Source: Arthrobacter wenxiniae
GTDB taxonomy: Bacteria; Actinomycetota; Actinomycetes; Actinomycetales; Micrococcaceae
Assembly: GCF_013376105.1 (NCBI RefSeq)
Contig: NZ_JAAMFM010000008.1
Location: 1-64,000, forward strand
Reading direction: 5' to 3'
Length of the DNA stretch: 64,000 bases
Shown: in pieces, positions 15,904 through 23,887 of the stretch
How positions within the stretch are numbered: the stretch's first letter is position 1
How the letters are laid out: each line of letters opens with the position of its first letter
The notes under the pieces: model-generated
The model's input: the letters and a program-made list of their open reading frames with translations, nothing else
What the model was told of the DNA's origin: nothing
Database searches by the model: none
Program-made: the position numbers and the translations under genes

Positions 15904-17388
15904 TTATGGGTACTTTTTCAGGTGGTGGTGTGTCTGCGAATTATTGGTTCCGTTTTGGATTCTGATGTAGCCCTCGGCCGCCAGTAATGCGATGGCTGCA
16001 ATCTTCCGTGGCCGGCCTCCGCGCACGTTGTCCAGGATGGTTCGGAGCGACGGAGGTTTGGGTGCCTGTTCGATGAGTTCGGCCACCTTGGTCAGGGTTT
16101 CCTCGTCCCGGTCGTCGGGCGGCATCGGTTCGCCTTGCGGCTCGAGCGTGTAGTCAATGTGCCCGGGCGTGGTGGAGTCGATGACGGCCACGGCTATTTC
16201 CTGGGTCCTGTTGGTTTTGCTCCACGCGCCGGCCTTGGGTCGCACCTGGCCGGGGCGGTCCTTGCCGACGCGCAGGCCGAGCCGGCCCACCAGGCCCACG
16301 CCCAGGGGTGCAATGACTTCGACCATGTAGGAGGCGCCGGACAGGTAGGACATTTTGGCTTGGGCGCCGATGGCGTACCGGCCGCGGCCGTCCGCTGATT
16401 TGGTGACGTGGTCGACGACGACGACGGCGGCGCCGGTCCTCCTGGCAATGACGCGGGGCACGGCCCGGCCCCATTTGGTGACTTCGTCGTTGTCAATGGA
16501 TTTGACGCCGAACACGGCGAACGCCTCGGTCACGCCGTCGATGACAACCAGGGCGTAGCGGTTGTTGAGCAGGCTCTCCCAGGCGCCGAGTTCTTTTGTC
16601 ATGCCGAAGGGGTGGCATTCGGGGCTGATGTAGTGGAGGTGGGCGGCGATGTTTTCCGGTTTGGCGCCCAGCTGTTTCTGCAGGTTCACCGCGGTTGTTT
16701 GTGTGTCTTCAAAGTCGATGATGAGGACGTCTTGGCCGGCGTTGAGGAGCCGGGCGGTTTCGGCGTGCATGAGCATGGATTTCCCGGATTCGGACTCTCC
16801 TTGCAGGGAGTGGACCTTGCCGGGGTAGAGCAGGAACACGCCGTCTGTGCGGGGCATGATGGTGGGCAGCAGCGGCTTGTATGTGCCGTTGATGGCGGCC
16901 GTCAGGTCTTGGGGCGCCCATGAGGCCGGCTCTTCTCCCGCGTCTGGCACGGGTTCCCCACCCGCTGTGCCCGGGGCCGGCGCGGGTGCTGTGCCGGTGG
17001 CGGGCCAGCCGTTCATCCATTCGTTCACGTCGGCCAGTGGTTTTATGACCCTTGGCTGGACTGCACCGGCCGGCAGCGCACTGCTGAGGGTCTGTTTGAT
17101 CTCCGCGTCCTCCAGGCCGGCAAGGCGTGCGGCGGCGGTAAGCTCCTGCACCACCAGGTTGCCGGGTAGTTCCCCGCCGGCCACCAGCTGGGCGAGGTTG
17201 AAACCGGCCCGGTTTAGTGTGTGGTTGCGGGTGCCTTCGGGTGCGTTTTGAACTGCCGCGCATTCCTCGGCCAACGCCTTGGCGGCGCCGGGGTTGATTG
17301 TGCCGGCGTAGGCCGCCGGCGGGGTGTAGGCCGTGGGTGCTGTTTTTGGGTGGTTCATCGCTTCCCGCAGGACGCGTGTGTCGACCAT
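15904..17388 (-). CDS. RecA/DnaB-like AAA ATPase, probable replication protein
   Basis: 494 residues. The N-terminal 150 residues have a helical segment like those after primase domains (LNRAGFNLAQLVAGGELP). Residues about 190-400 form a RecA-like ATPase with Walker A GESESGKSM, Walker B VLIIDFED, VVIDGVTEAF and VVVVDHVTKS. A winged-helix-like end (LRTILDNVRGGRPRKIAAIALLAAEGYI) may bind DNA. RepA/DnaB-like ATPases of this type serve replication in phage satellites and plasmids. ATG 17388 overlaps the previous stop codon (TGATG). It is the largest gene of the early operon xis-52aa-99aa-ATPase. Confidence 0.82.
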   Translation of the reverse strand: MVDTRVLREAMNHPKTAPTAYTPPAAYAGTINPGAAKALAEECAAVQNAPEGTRNHTLNRAGFNLAQLVAGGELPGNLVVQELTAAARLAGLEDAEIKQTLSSALPAGAVQPRVIKPLADVNEWMNGWPATGTAPAPAPGTAGGEPVPDAGEEPASWAPQDLTAAINGTYKPLLPTIMPRTDGVFLLYPGKVHSLQGESESGKSMLMHAETARLLNAGQDVLIIDFEDTQTTAVNLQKQLGAKPENIAAHLHYISPECHPFGMTKELGAWESLLNNRYALVVIDGVTEAFAVFGVKSIDNDEVTKWGRAVPRVIARRTGAAVVVVDHVTKSADGRGRYAIGAQAKMSYLSGASYMVEVIAPLGVGLVGRLGLRVGKDRPGQVRPKAGAWSKTNRTQEIAVAVIDSTTPGHIDYTLEPQGEPMPPDDRDEETLTKVAELIEQAPKPPSLRTILDNVRGGRPRKIAAIALLAAEGYIRIQNGTNNSQTHHHLKKYP

Positions 17389-17687
17389 CAGAGGTCCCCG
17401 CCCGTCTCTTCGCGCAGCCGGGCCAGGTTGGGCAGGACGTGTTTGAACGCGTTGGCCAGGGCGCAGGCTTGCTCGTAGTCGAGAAAGAGCACGTCCTCGC
17501 GTGCGTAGGTGCCGAAGCCTCGCACGGCAACGCCGCAGGCGCCTTCGGCCCATATGGCGTGGATGATGAGTCCGTGCGTGTGGATTTGCGGGCCGGTGTA
17601 TGCGTCGGCCCCGAGCCGTGCGGACAGTGCCGGGGACAGTTCAAAGTCCGTGTCTGCGGTCATTCGGGGCATGCGTGTTTCGCTCAT
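17388..17687 (-). CDS. Unknown element protein upstream of the ATPase
   Basis: 99 residues. The C-terminal part (FLDYEQACALANAFKHVLPNLARLREETG) is helical and resembles small proteins common in actinophage early regions; no function is known to me. Its ATG overlaps the stop of the 52-residue gene and its stop overlaps the ATPase start, so it is coupled on both sides. Confidence 0.65.
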   Translation of the reverse strand: MSETRMPRMTADTDFELSPALSARLGADAYTGPQIHTHGLIIHAIWAEGACGVAVRGFGTYAREDVLFLDYEQACALANAFKHVLPNLARLREETGGDL

Positions 17688-17842
17688 GATTCACCGCCGA
17701 GCAGGACGGCCAGGGTGTCGAGCTGGGCCGCGGTGAGGGGCGGCATGCTGGCGACAATTCGCGCGGCCCGTGCCAAAATGGGATCATCAGCAGATCGCGG
17801 CGCCGCCTGGGCAGGGCGGCGTTTGCTGTCTCCGGGGTTCAT
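17684..17842 (-). CDS. Very small element protein between xis and the 99-residue gene
   Basis: 52 residues, starting MNPGDSKRRPAQ and ending LDTLAVLLGGES. The ATG overlaps the stop of the excisionase-like gene and the TGA overlaps the next ATG, which supports real translation of this short frame. The C-terminal helix (MPPLTAAQLDTLAVLL) is a common motif in actinobacterial element proteins. Confidence 0.6.
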   Translation of the reverse strand: MNPGDSKRRPAQAAPRSADDPILARAARIVASMPPLTAAQLDTLAVLLGGES

Positions 17843-18036
17843 CGTGCGCCGGCTTCGCGGTTGGACGTGTCCGCGTGGATCATTTCGTCAAGTTCATTGA
17901 GGTCGAAGCGGACCAGGCGCGGGCTGATGCGGTAGCGGGTGATTAGGCCGAGTTTGGCCCACCGCCAAATTGTGCCTTCGCTAACCTGCTTGTATGTTGC
18001 AGCGTCTGGGGCGCTTGCGAGCCGCCGTGTGGACAT
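17839..18036 (-). CDS. Excisionase-like helix-turn-helix protein
   Basis: 65 residues with a MerR/AlpA-type helix-turn-helix: YKQVSEGTIWRWAKLGLITRYRI followed by RFDLNELDEMI. Proteins of this size and type bind att sites as excisionases or act as early regulators. ATG 18036 is chosen since GGAGG lies 8 bp upstream; the GTG at 18045 overlaps that ribosome binding site. It is the first gene of the leftward early operon, with the promoter/operator region upstream. Confidence 0.75.
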   Translation of the reverse strand: MSTRRLASAPDAATYKQVSEGTIWRWAKLGLITRYRISPRLVRFDLNELDEMIHADTSNREAGAR

Positions 18037-18233
18037 TTTGGACACCTCCGAAGAATCGTTCTCTTCGGTGTGGCACCGTAAGCGCTAACCCCCACGAAGC
18101 GGTCAGTTACGGCTTCACCTTTGTTGCCTCTGCATCTGCGTAATAGGTGCCGTTCTCGTGGAATACAAACGGCTTTTGGTGGTGAACCAATACCTCAATC
18201 ATAAACCCTTATCGGCGGCTATGTGAGTAAAGA

Positions 18234-18249
18234 TGACAAGTTTTGTCAA
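18234..18249 (-). promoter_or_regulatory. Early promoter -35 box inside a palindromic operator
   Basis: On the minus strand TTGACA (18244-18249) is a perfect -35 hexamer. It overlaps the dyad TGACAA-AAC-TTGTCA (18234-18248). A poor -10 match follows at the expected distance. It lies about 200 bp before the excisionase-like gene. The overlap suggests repression by a bound dimer. No separate repressor gene was recognised in the element. Confidence 0.5.
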
Positions 18250-18251
18250 CC

Positions 18252-18348
18252 AATTTACGCGCTGGGGGAGTATTTTATGCGCTGTACGTATTGTTTAGGA
18301 TAATTCACACGCTGGGCGCGTACTTTATGCGCCGTACGCATTGTTTAG
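18252..18348. repeat. Two imperfect 47-bp direct repeats next to the integrase stop codon
   Basis: Copies at 18252-18298 and 18302-18348 share GCTGGG, TTTATGCGC, GTACG and TTGTTTAG at the same spacing. The second covers the stop codon of the integrase. The region 18046-18344 is visibly richer in A and T than its surroundings and holds no gene. The repeats may bind a recombination or replication protein. Confidence 0.65.
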
Positions 18349-19757
18349 CCCTCCCGCAGTTCCACGGTGACGGATTCGGTGTCAAAGTACGGTTCCCCGC
18401 CGCGCCAGCCCTTGGTGCGGCCCTTCGCCTGGGGGTGGATGGTGACTACCGCAAGGGCGGCCAGCACGGCGCGCTGGCGGCCGACGGCGGCGTCCAGAAA
18501 TACCTGCGCCGGGTCGGGCGCGGAGGCGAGCCCCGCCATGGATGCGGCCATGCCCACCGCCCCGAGCCGGGCCTCCACGTCCCGGATTTTCCCGTCAAGG
18601 TTCGCCGTCGCTATGCGCACCTGCGCCCCGGTCAGGTCGCCGTTGGCGTAGTCGACGGCCAGCAGGTCGCGGCGGGTGCGCAGGGCGGCGGCCTCGGCCC
18701 GCAGCGGTGCCACCGTGTCGGGCCGGGCGGTGGTGAAGCGGGCCAGCGTCTCGGGCCTGCGCAGCAGGCCGGCAATGACGCCGCGGACCAGCTTGTCCGT
18801 CTGCGCCTGGTCGCGGGTCACGTGGGCGCCGGACTTGCACCGGTAGACGCGCCGCCCGCCGGTCGCTGCAGCGGCCCGGACGGTGCCACCGCACACCGCG
18901 CACAGGTACAGCCCGGAGCCGAGCCACCGGCCCGTGTTGCCCGTCGTCGTGGTGCGGGCGGGGTCTTTGAGTTTTGCGGTGACGGCGCGCCAGGTTTCCT
19001 CGGGCAGGATGCCGGGCCAGTTCGCCGGCCCGGTAATCTCGCCCCGGTTTTCCATCCAGCCGGCGTTTCGCGGGCGTAGCAGGATGCGGCGGAGCGCTAT
19101 TTCATCCATGGGGTGTGCGCCGGCCGAGGATGTGGTGATGCCGTCCGCGGCCATGTCGCGTGCCACGCTGCGCAGGGACTGGCCCGCAATGAACTTGTCC
19201 GCCGCCCGCACCAGCGCGGCGGCTTCGGCGGCCCGCGGCGTCACCCCGTCCGGTTCATAGCCGAACGGGCGCGGCCCGCCCCGCCACTTGCCCATGTCGG
19301 CGGCCTGGGCCTTGGCCCGGATCATGCGCTCCCGCATGTGCTCTATCTCGTGCTGTGCGAGGACACCGCCCATGCGGGCCACCATGCGCCCCTGTGACGT
19401 GGCAAGGTCCAGCGGCCCGCCCTGCACGGTTTGCACCTCCACGCCCCGCGGCTCAATCACGTCAATGAATCCCTCGAGTTCGGCCGTGCGGCGGTGCAGC
19501 CGGTCGGTGTGCCAGGCAAGAATGGCGTCAATCGTCCCGGCCTCCACGTCGGCCAACAGGGCCTTGTATCCTTTACGGACGCGGCGGCGCTGATAGGCGC
19601 TAATGTCGTTGTCCACGTAGACGGCGGCAACGGTCCAGCCCAGGCGGGCCGCCAGCGTCCTACAGTCCTCTTCCTGGCGTGCCACGCCAAGTCCGGCGCC
19701 CTCGTGGTCGTGGCTGATGCGTACATAGATTCCGGCGGCTCTGCCATTGCTTTTCAT
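18345..19757 (-). CDS. Large serine recombinase (integrase)
   Basis: 470 residues. The resolvase domain has the nucleophile Ser in GIYVRIS and the conserved WHTDRLHR; a recombinase domain (RGGPRPFGYEPDG) and a zinc ribbon (YLCAVCGG then RCKSGAH) follow, with a C-terminal coiled region. Large serine integrases join attP and attB without host factors. It sits at the comM junction. No ribosome binding site precedes its own ATG at 19757. The frame is open upstream, so in the integrated state translation can enter from comM and give a 561-residue ComM-integrase fusion. Confidence 0.92.
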   Translation of the reverse strand: MKSNGRAAGIYVRISHDHEGAGLGVARQEEDCRTLAARLGWTVAAVYVDNDISAYQRRRVRKGYKALLADVEAGTIDAILAWHTDRLHRRTAELEGFIDVIEPRGVEVQTVQGGPLDLATSQGRMVARMGGVLAQHEIEHMRERMIRAKAQAADMGKWRGGPRPFGYEPDGVTPRAAEAAALVRAADKFIAGQSLRSVARDMAADGITTSSAGAHPMDEIALRRILLRPRNAGWMENRGEITGPANWPGILPEETWRAVTAKLKDPARTTTTGNTGRWLGSGLYLCAVCGGTVRAAAATGGRRVYRCKSGAHVTRDQAQTDKLVRGVIAGLLRRPETLARFTTARPDTVAPLRAEAAALRTRRDLLAVDYANGDLTGAQVRIATANLDGKIRDVEARLGAVGMAASMAGLASAPDPAQVFLDAAVGRQRAVLAALAVVTIHPQAKGRTKGWRGGEPYFDTESVTVELREG

Positions 19758-19781
19758 AGTGTGTCTATCATAGACTTTCGA

Positions 19782-20030
19782 AAGGTCGAAGCCGGAGCCT
19801 TTCTTGGGCAGCGAGGCGGGGACCAGGTTGACGGTGATCTTGCGCCGGCTCAGGGGAATGCCCGAGTTCTGGGCGGCCGAACGGATGCGTTCGCGGGCCT
19901 CACTCAGGGCGGCGTCCGGAAGCCCCAGGAGCACAAAGCTGGGCAGCGTCTGCCCGATGTCGGCCTCGACCTCGATGACGTGGCCGTTGAGCCCCACGAG
20001 GGCCACCGCCAGCGCCCTGCCCATCCCCAC
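19782..20030 (-). pseudogene. comM: comM (YifB), 5' part
   Basis: 83 codons from GTG 20030 to the attachment core, holding the start of the Lon-protease-like domain of ComM (GLPDAALSEARERIRSA, KITVNLVPASLPKKGSGFDL). The frame does not end at the junction; it continues into the integrase. The start codon lies directly after the yraN stop. An ATG at 20024 is an alternative. With the 434 residues at 9322-10636 the intact protein would be 517 residues, the normal size for YifB/ComM. Confidence 0.92.
19783..19791 (+). repeat. Right attachment core (AGGTCGAAG)
   Basis: Nine bases identical to 10628-10636. They fall in the comM codons for FDL, 26 bp upstream of the integrase ATG. Joining the host sequence right of this copy with the host sequence left of the other copy gives an uninterrupted comM. 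Confidence 0.85.
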
Positions 20031-20387
20031 TCAGGCCACGCCCTTGAGGTGGTCAATGCTGGGCGCCGACCGTCCATCCATGATGATTCCCACGGCGTCA
20101 ATGCGCAGCGCGCCGATGACATGCCGGTGTTCACGCGCCCAAAGGACCGCCAGGGTCCTCAGCCGGCGCAGCTTGGCCGCCGTCACGGCCTCCAGCGGGT
20201 CGCCGTAACGGCGCGACTGCCGTGTCTTGACCTCCACGATCACCAGCTCGGAACCGTCAAGCGCCACCAGGTCAATCTCCCCGGACGGGCAGCGCCAGTT
20301 GCTGTCGATGACCCGGATTCCCTTATCCTCCAGGTAGTCCGCCGCGACCCTTTCGCCGCTCCGGCCCAACGTGTCTTTCGCTCTCAT
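20031..20387 (-). CDS. yraN: YraN/UPF0102 endonuclease-like protein
   Basis: 118 residues of the UPF0102 family, a restriction-endonuclease-like fold. The active-site pattern is present: GEIDLVALDG followed by LVIVEVKTRQ. Its function is not settled; it is often next to comM, dprA and rnhB. GGAGG lies 5 bp before the ATG. The gene is immediately followed by the comM start, which indicates one operon. Confidence 0.9.
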   Translation of the reverse strand: MRAKDTLGRSGERVAADYLEDKGIRVIDSNWRCPSGEIDLVALDGSELVIVEVKTRQSRRYGDPLEAVTAAKLRRLRTLAVLWAREHRHVIGALRIDAVGIIMDGRSAPSIDHLKGVA

Positions 20388-20475
20388 GGCAACCTCCACT
20401 GCCAGAGTGGCGGAAAATTCCACGCCGCGGCAGGGGCAGCTGCCCGAATGTGGACGGCACGCGCCCGGACTCCCC

Positions 20476-20520
20476 CTGTGGAGGAACAAACTGTGGAGGA
20501 ACAAACTGTGGAGGAACAAA
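20476..20520. repeat. 15-bp unit repeated three times
   Basis: Three exact copies of CTGTGGAGGAACAAA in the 221-bp gap between DUF2469 and yraN. No gene covers it. It could affect the transcript between the two genes, but no other role is visible. Confidence 0.85.
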
Positions 20521-20608
20521 AAGGCGGGGACGACGCCGGAACCCCCATTCCGCCGTCGTCCCCGCCCACGTGGGGCGGCCCCTTGCCGGGGTCCTGCGGC
20601 CGGAGCCG

Positions 20609-20941
20609 TCAGCCGAGCGGGCCCAGCTGGCCGTCCTTGGGGATTTGAAGGTCGTCGGTCTTGATCAGTTCCTCGACATTGACGTCCTTGAAGGTGATGA
20701 CGCGGACGTTCTTGACGAAGCGGGCCGTGCGGTAGACGTCCCACACCCACGCGTCCTGCAGGGTCAGGTCGAAGTAGACCTCGCCGTCGGCCGAGCGCGC
20801 CTGCAGGTCAACGTGGTTGGCCAGATAGAAGCGGCGCTCGGTCTCCACCACATAGCTGAAGAGGTTCACCACGTCCCGGTACTCGCGGTAGAGCTGCAGC
20901 TCCATGTCGGTTTCGTAGTTCTCCAGGTCCTCAGCGCTCAT
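20609..20941 (-). CDS. DUF2469 family protein
   Basis: 110 residues of a conserved actinobacterial family. The sequence MSAEDLENYETDMELQLYREYRDVV and the DLTLQDAWVWDVYR segment are characteristic. Its function is unknown to me; it is regularly located next to rnhB and yraN. ATG 20941 gives the usual N-terminus. It is acidic and soluble with no signal peptide. Confidence 0.88.
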   Translation of the reverse strand: MSAEDLENYETDMELQLYREYRDVVNLFSYVVETERRFYLANHVDLQARSADGEVYFDLTLQDAWVWDVYRTARFVKNVRVITFKDVNVEELIKTDDLQIPKDGQLGPLG

Positions 20942-21004
20942 GCTTCCATCATCCATCACCGGGGGCACTGCGGACGAACGCGGCCATACGCCGGCGGCGA
21001 AACG

Positions 21005-21679
21005 CTAGGTGAGCCGCCAGGTCCTGCGGTGGAAGCCGGTGGGTCCGTGCCCGGCGATGGCGGCCCGGTGCGCGGCCGTGGCGTAGCCCTTGTTGCCGTC
21101 CCAACCGAACTGCGGGAACTCCTGCGCCAGCTCCACCATCATGGCGTCTCGCTCCACCTTGGCGAGGACGCTGGCGGCGGCCACGGACAGGCAGGTCAGG
21201 TCCGCCTTGATGCGGGTCCGTACGGTCATCGACGCGCCGGAATCCGCTCCCGCAGGAGTGCCGGCAAAAACGAGTTCCGGCTGCACGGGCACGGAGAGCC
21301 AGTCGTGGTTCCCGTCCAGGATGACGTAGCCCGGCAGCAGTTCGGCGGCCACCGCGGCCAGGGCGCGCGTCCCCGCCAATCGCAGGGCGGCCATCAGGCC
21401 GACCGCGTCGATCTCCGCCGCGGACGCGTGTCCCACGGCATGCGCCTGCGCCCACGCCTGGATCGCCGGCACCAGGGCCTGGCGCACCGGCCCGCGCAGC
21501 AGCTTGCTGTCCTTCACGCCGGGCAGCTCGGCGGCGGTTGCGGCGTTGATGACCACCAGGCCCACGCTGACGGGTCCGGCCAGCGCGCCCCTGCCCACCT
21601 CGTCGCAGCCGCCCACCAGCGTGTAGCCCTGGGCCGCCAGTTCACGTTCCCACTCCAGGGTGGGCGGCAGCGCTGCCAC
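21005..21679 (-). CDS. rnhB: Ribonuclease HII
   Basis: 224 residues; removes ribonucleotides and RNA primers from DNA. The acidic active site is visible in GCDEVGRGALAGPV (Asp, Glu) and VILDGNHDWL (Asp). GTG 21679 shares a base with the upstream lepB stop codon (TAGTG), so translation is coupled. The C-terminus GFHRRTW is typical. Confidence 0.93.
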   Translation of the reverse strand: MAALPPTLEWERELAAQGYTLVGGCDEVGRGALAGPVSVGLVVINAATAAELPGVKDSKLLRGPVRQALVPAIQAWAQAHAVGHASAAEIDAVGLMAALRLAGTRALAAVAAELLPGYVILDGNHDWLSVPVQPELVFAGTPAGADSGASMTVRTRIKADLTCLSVAAASVLAKVERDAMMVELAQEFPQFGWDGNKGYATAAHRAAIAGHGPTGFHRRTWRLT

Positions 21680-22527
21680 TATTTTCCCGTGGGGACGACG
21701 CCCGACGACGTCCCCTTGGTGACGCCGGCCGGTTCCGGCACATTGGCGAAAACCTTCGGGTAGTTCCCCAGGATGCCCACGTGGTTCAGCGGCCAGGCGA
21801 TGACGATGGCGCGGCCCTCCACTGCGGAGATCGGCACGAAGCCGGTGCCGCTGTCCCTCTGGTGCGCGCGCGAGTCCTCGGAATTGTTCCGGTGGTCGCC
21901 CATGACCCAGATGTGTCCGGCCGGGACGGTCACGTCGAAGGTGGTGTCGGACGGCGAAGCCCCCGGAAACAGGTACGGTTCGGTGAGGGCCGCGCCGTTC
22001 ACTGTCATTTTGCCGGCCGCGTCGCAGCACTTCACGTGGTCCCCCGGCAGGCCGATGACGCGCTTGACCAGGTGCTGCTGCGAGCTGTCCGGGGCCAGGC
22101 CGACAAAGGTGGCGACGTCGCCAATCCAGCTGAACGGGCCCGTCTTCGCCTGTTCCGGCGGAAGCCAGCCCAGGGTGTCCTTAAAGACGACGACGTCCCC
22201 CCGCTTGAGCGCAAACGGCTCCGGCACCAGCAGGTTCACGAAGATCCTGTCGTCGATGCGCAGGGTGTTTTCCATGGATCCGGAGGGGATGTAGAAGGCC
22301 CGGAACAGGAACGTCTTGATGAGGAAGGAAAGGACCAGGGCAATGGCGAGGATGGTGATGATTTCCTTCCCCCAGGACCAGACGCCACTGCTGAAGCGCT
22401 CCAGCGCCGTGGCCTCGGGCGCGTGCGCGCCGTGCCCACCGTGCGCGCCGGCGCCGTGCGCGCCGTCCGTTGCACCGCCGTCGTCCGGGTGGGACTGGCC
22501 GGGCTCGCCGGGCACGTTCTGCTCCAT
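21679..22527 (-). CDS. lepB: Signal peptidase I
   Basis: 282 residues. A His/Gly-rich cytoplasmic N-terminus of about 45 residues (HGAGAHGGHGAHAP) precedes one membrane segment (IITILAIALVLSFLIKTFLF). The catalytic Ser is in YIPSGSMENTL and the Lys in LVKRVIGLPGD; GDHRNNSEDSR is the box E. It cleaves Sec and Tat signal peptides outside the membrane. It is one of two adjacent copies; the His-rich tail is missing from the other. Confidence 0.93.
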   Translation of the reverse strand: MEQNVPGEPGQSHPDDGGATDGAHGAGAHGGHGAHAPEATALERFSSGVWSWGKEIITILAIALVLSFLIKTFLFRAFYIPSGSMENTLRIDDRIFVNLLVPEPFALKRGDVVVFKDTLGWLPPEQAKTGPFSWIGDVATFVGLAPDSSQQHLVKRVIGLPGDHVKCCDAAGKMTVNGAALTEPYLFPGASPSDTTFDVTVPAGHIWVMGDHRNNSEDSRAHQRDSGTGFVPISAVEGRAIVIAWPLNHVGILGNYPKVFANVPEPAGVTKGTSSGVVPTGK

Positions 22528-22575
22528 GGGGCTGGTTCCTTAAGTTTGTCGTTCAACAGGGGTGGGACGGGCGCG

Positions 22576-23232
22576 CTAGGGGGTGGCGGCGTCGTTCTTG
22601 AGCACGTGGACGCGCCCCAGCGGCCACACCGTGGCCCACGGGCGGCCGATCACCTTGCCCGTGGAGATGAGGCCGCCGCCGGGCATGCCCAGCAGGGACC
22701 GCGAGTCCGCTGAGATGCTCCGGTGGTCGCCCATGAGCCACAATTTACCCTGCGGGACGGTGACGTCGAACCTCAACTCGCTGGGCTTGTCGCCGGGATA
22801 CAGGTAGCTCTCAGTGACGGGAACCCCGTTGACCTCCAGCAGGCCGGCGGCGGTGCAGCACTTCACGGTGTCCCCCGCCACCCCCAGCACCCGCTTGACG
22901 TAAATGTTGTTGTTGGGGACCAGGCCCAGCCACTGCCCGGCGCCGACGGCCGCGTCAGTGAGCGGGTCCCGGCCCGACTGCCACGGTGTGAACGACCCCC
23001 GGCCGTCAAAGACCACCACGTCGCCACGCTTGATGGGCGTAAGCGCAAAATCGGTGCGCGAAACCAGCACGCGGTCCCCGGTCACCAGCAGCGGCTCCAT
23101 GGACCCGGACGGGATGTAGTAGACATCCGTCCAGACATTGCGCACCACGGCGGTCAGCAGGAACATCACCACCAAGGCAAGAACAACAAAACGCCAGCCC
23201 AGTTTCCTGGACTGGCGTTTCGCTTGGGGCAA
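22576..23232 (-). CDS. lepB: Signal peptidase I, second copy
   Basis: 218 residues from TTG 23232, which follows GGGAA and lies 13 bp after the rplS stop. One N-terminal membrane segment (FVVLALVVMFLLTAVV), Ser in YIPSGSMEPLL, Lys in YVKRVLGVAGD, and GDHRSISADSR. It is clearly homologous to the next gene, so tandem duplication is likely. The start codon is uncertain: there is no ATG or GTG at the right place, and the frame is open further upstream across rplS. Confidence 0.88.
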   Translation of the reverse strand: MPQAKRQSRKLGWRFVVLALVVMFLLTAVVRNVWTDVYYIPSGSMEPLLVTGDRVLVSRTDFALTPIKRGDVVVFDGRGSFTPWQSGRDPLTDAAVGAGQWLGLVPNNNIYVKRVLGVAGDTVKCCTAAGLLEVNGVPVTESYLYPGDKPSELRFDVTVPQGKLWLMGDHRSISADSRSLLGMPGGGLISTGKVIGRPWATVWPLGRVHVLKNDAATP

Positions 23233-23245
23233 AGTGCGATTCCCG

Positions 23246-23605
23246 TTACTTGGCGGGAACGGCGTCGCGCTTTTCCTTGATCTTGGCAGCCTTGCCGCGC
23301 AGGTTGCGCATGTAGTAGAGCTTGGCACGGCGGACGTCACCCTTGGTGACAACCTCAATCTTGTCGATGACCGGCGAGTGCACCGGGAAGGTACGCTCCA
23401 CGCCGACACCGAAGGAGACCTTGCGGACCGTGAAGGTCTCGCGGACGCCGTCGCCCTGGCGGCCAAGGACGAAGCCCTTGAACACCTGGACACGCGCGCG
23501 GGAGCCTTCAATGATGTTCACGTGGACGTTGAGGGTGTCACCGGCCCGGAAGGCGGGGATGTCGCTGCGCAGGCTGGCTGCGTCAACAGAATCGAGAATC
23601 TGCAT
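23246..23605 (-). CDS. rplS: Ribosomal protein L19
   Basis: 119 residues, normal for bL19, with [16 protein letters not shown] and [11 protein letters not shown]-like [21 protein letters not shown]. It sits at the interface of the ribosomal subunits. GGAGTG lies about 5 bp before the ATG at 23605. It is usually next to trmD; here a sugar transport operon separates them. A 282-bp gap upstream must contain its own promoter. Confidence 0.97.
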   Translation of the reverse strand: MQILDSVDAASLRSDIPAFRAGDTLNVHVNIIEGSRARVQVFKGFVLGRQGDGVRETFTVRKVSFGVGVERTFPVHSPVIDKIEVVTKGDVRRAKLYYMRNLRGKAAKIKEKRDAVPAK

Positions 23606-23887
23606 TTTTCTCACTCCAGGCAAACGCCACAGGTCATTTGCTTTATGTCACGGATCCCGTGGACGGCGCAGGCCAGTCACGGAAAGCGAAAGTTTTTTAG
23701 CCCGGGGTATCAAGGGTGAATCCCGGTGTGCCGCCTGTTGGCGGACGGTCCCCCTGTGGCAGGAGCCCGCCCAGCCGGCACGTCCCCCATTTTGCCATAC
23801 CGGGCGGCACAACAACTAATTGCCCGTGCCGCCGGCGCACGACGCCGGGCCCCGGCCCAGGTGTCAGGGCCCCCGCCCCGCTGTGGC

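Larger units (their letters stand above)
10628..19791. mobile_element. 9.16-kb phage-satellite-like integrative element inserted in comM
   Basis: The element is bounded by the same 9-bp core on both sides. The 13 or so genes inside comprise a serine integrase, an excisionase-like protein, a RecA-like ATPase, small unknown proteins, a possible small terminase, an HK97-type capsid protein and a tyrosine recombinase with a small partner. Portal, large terminase, protease, tail and lysis genes are absent. This resembles phage-inducible islands and other satellites that take over a helper phage, but I could not compare it with known families. Removing 9155 bp restores the comM frame exactly. Whether it is mobile now cannot be told from sequence. 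Confidence 0.85.

Noticed and set aside
10628-19791. Complete prophage
   Set aside because: Only about 9.2 kb with no portal, large terminase, protease, tail or lysis genes that I can recognise.
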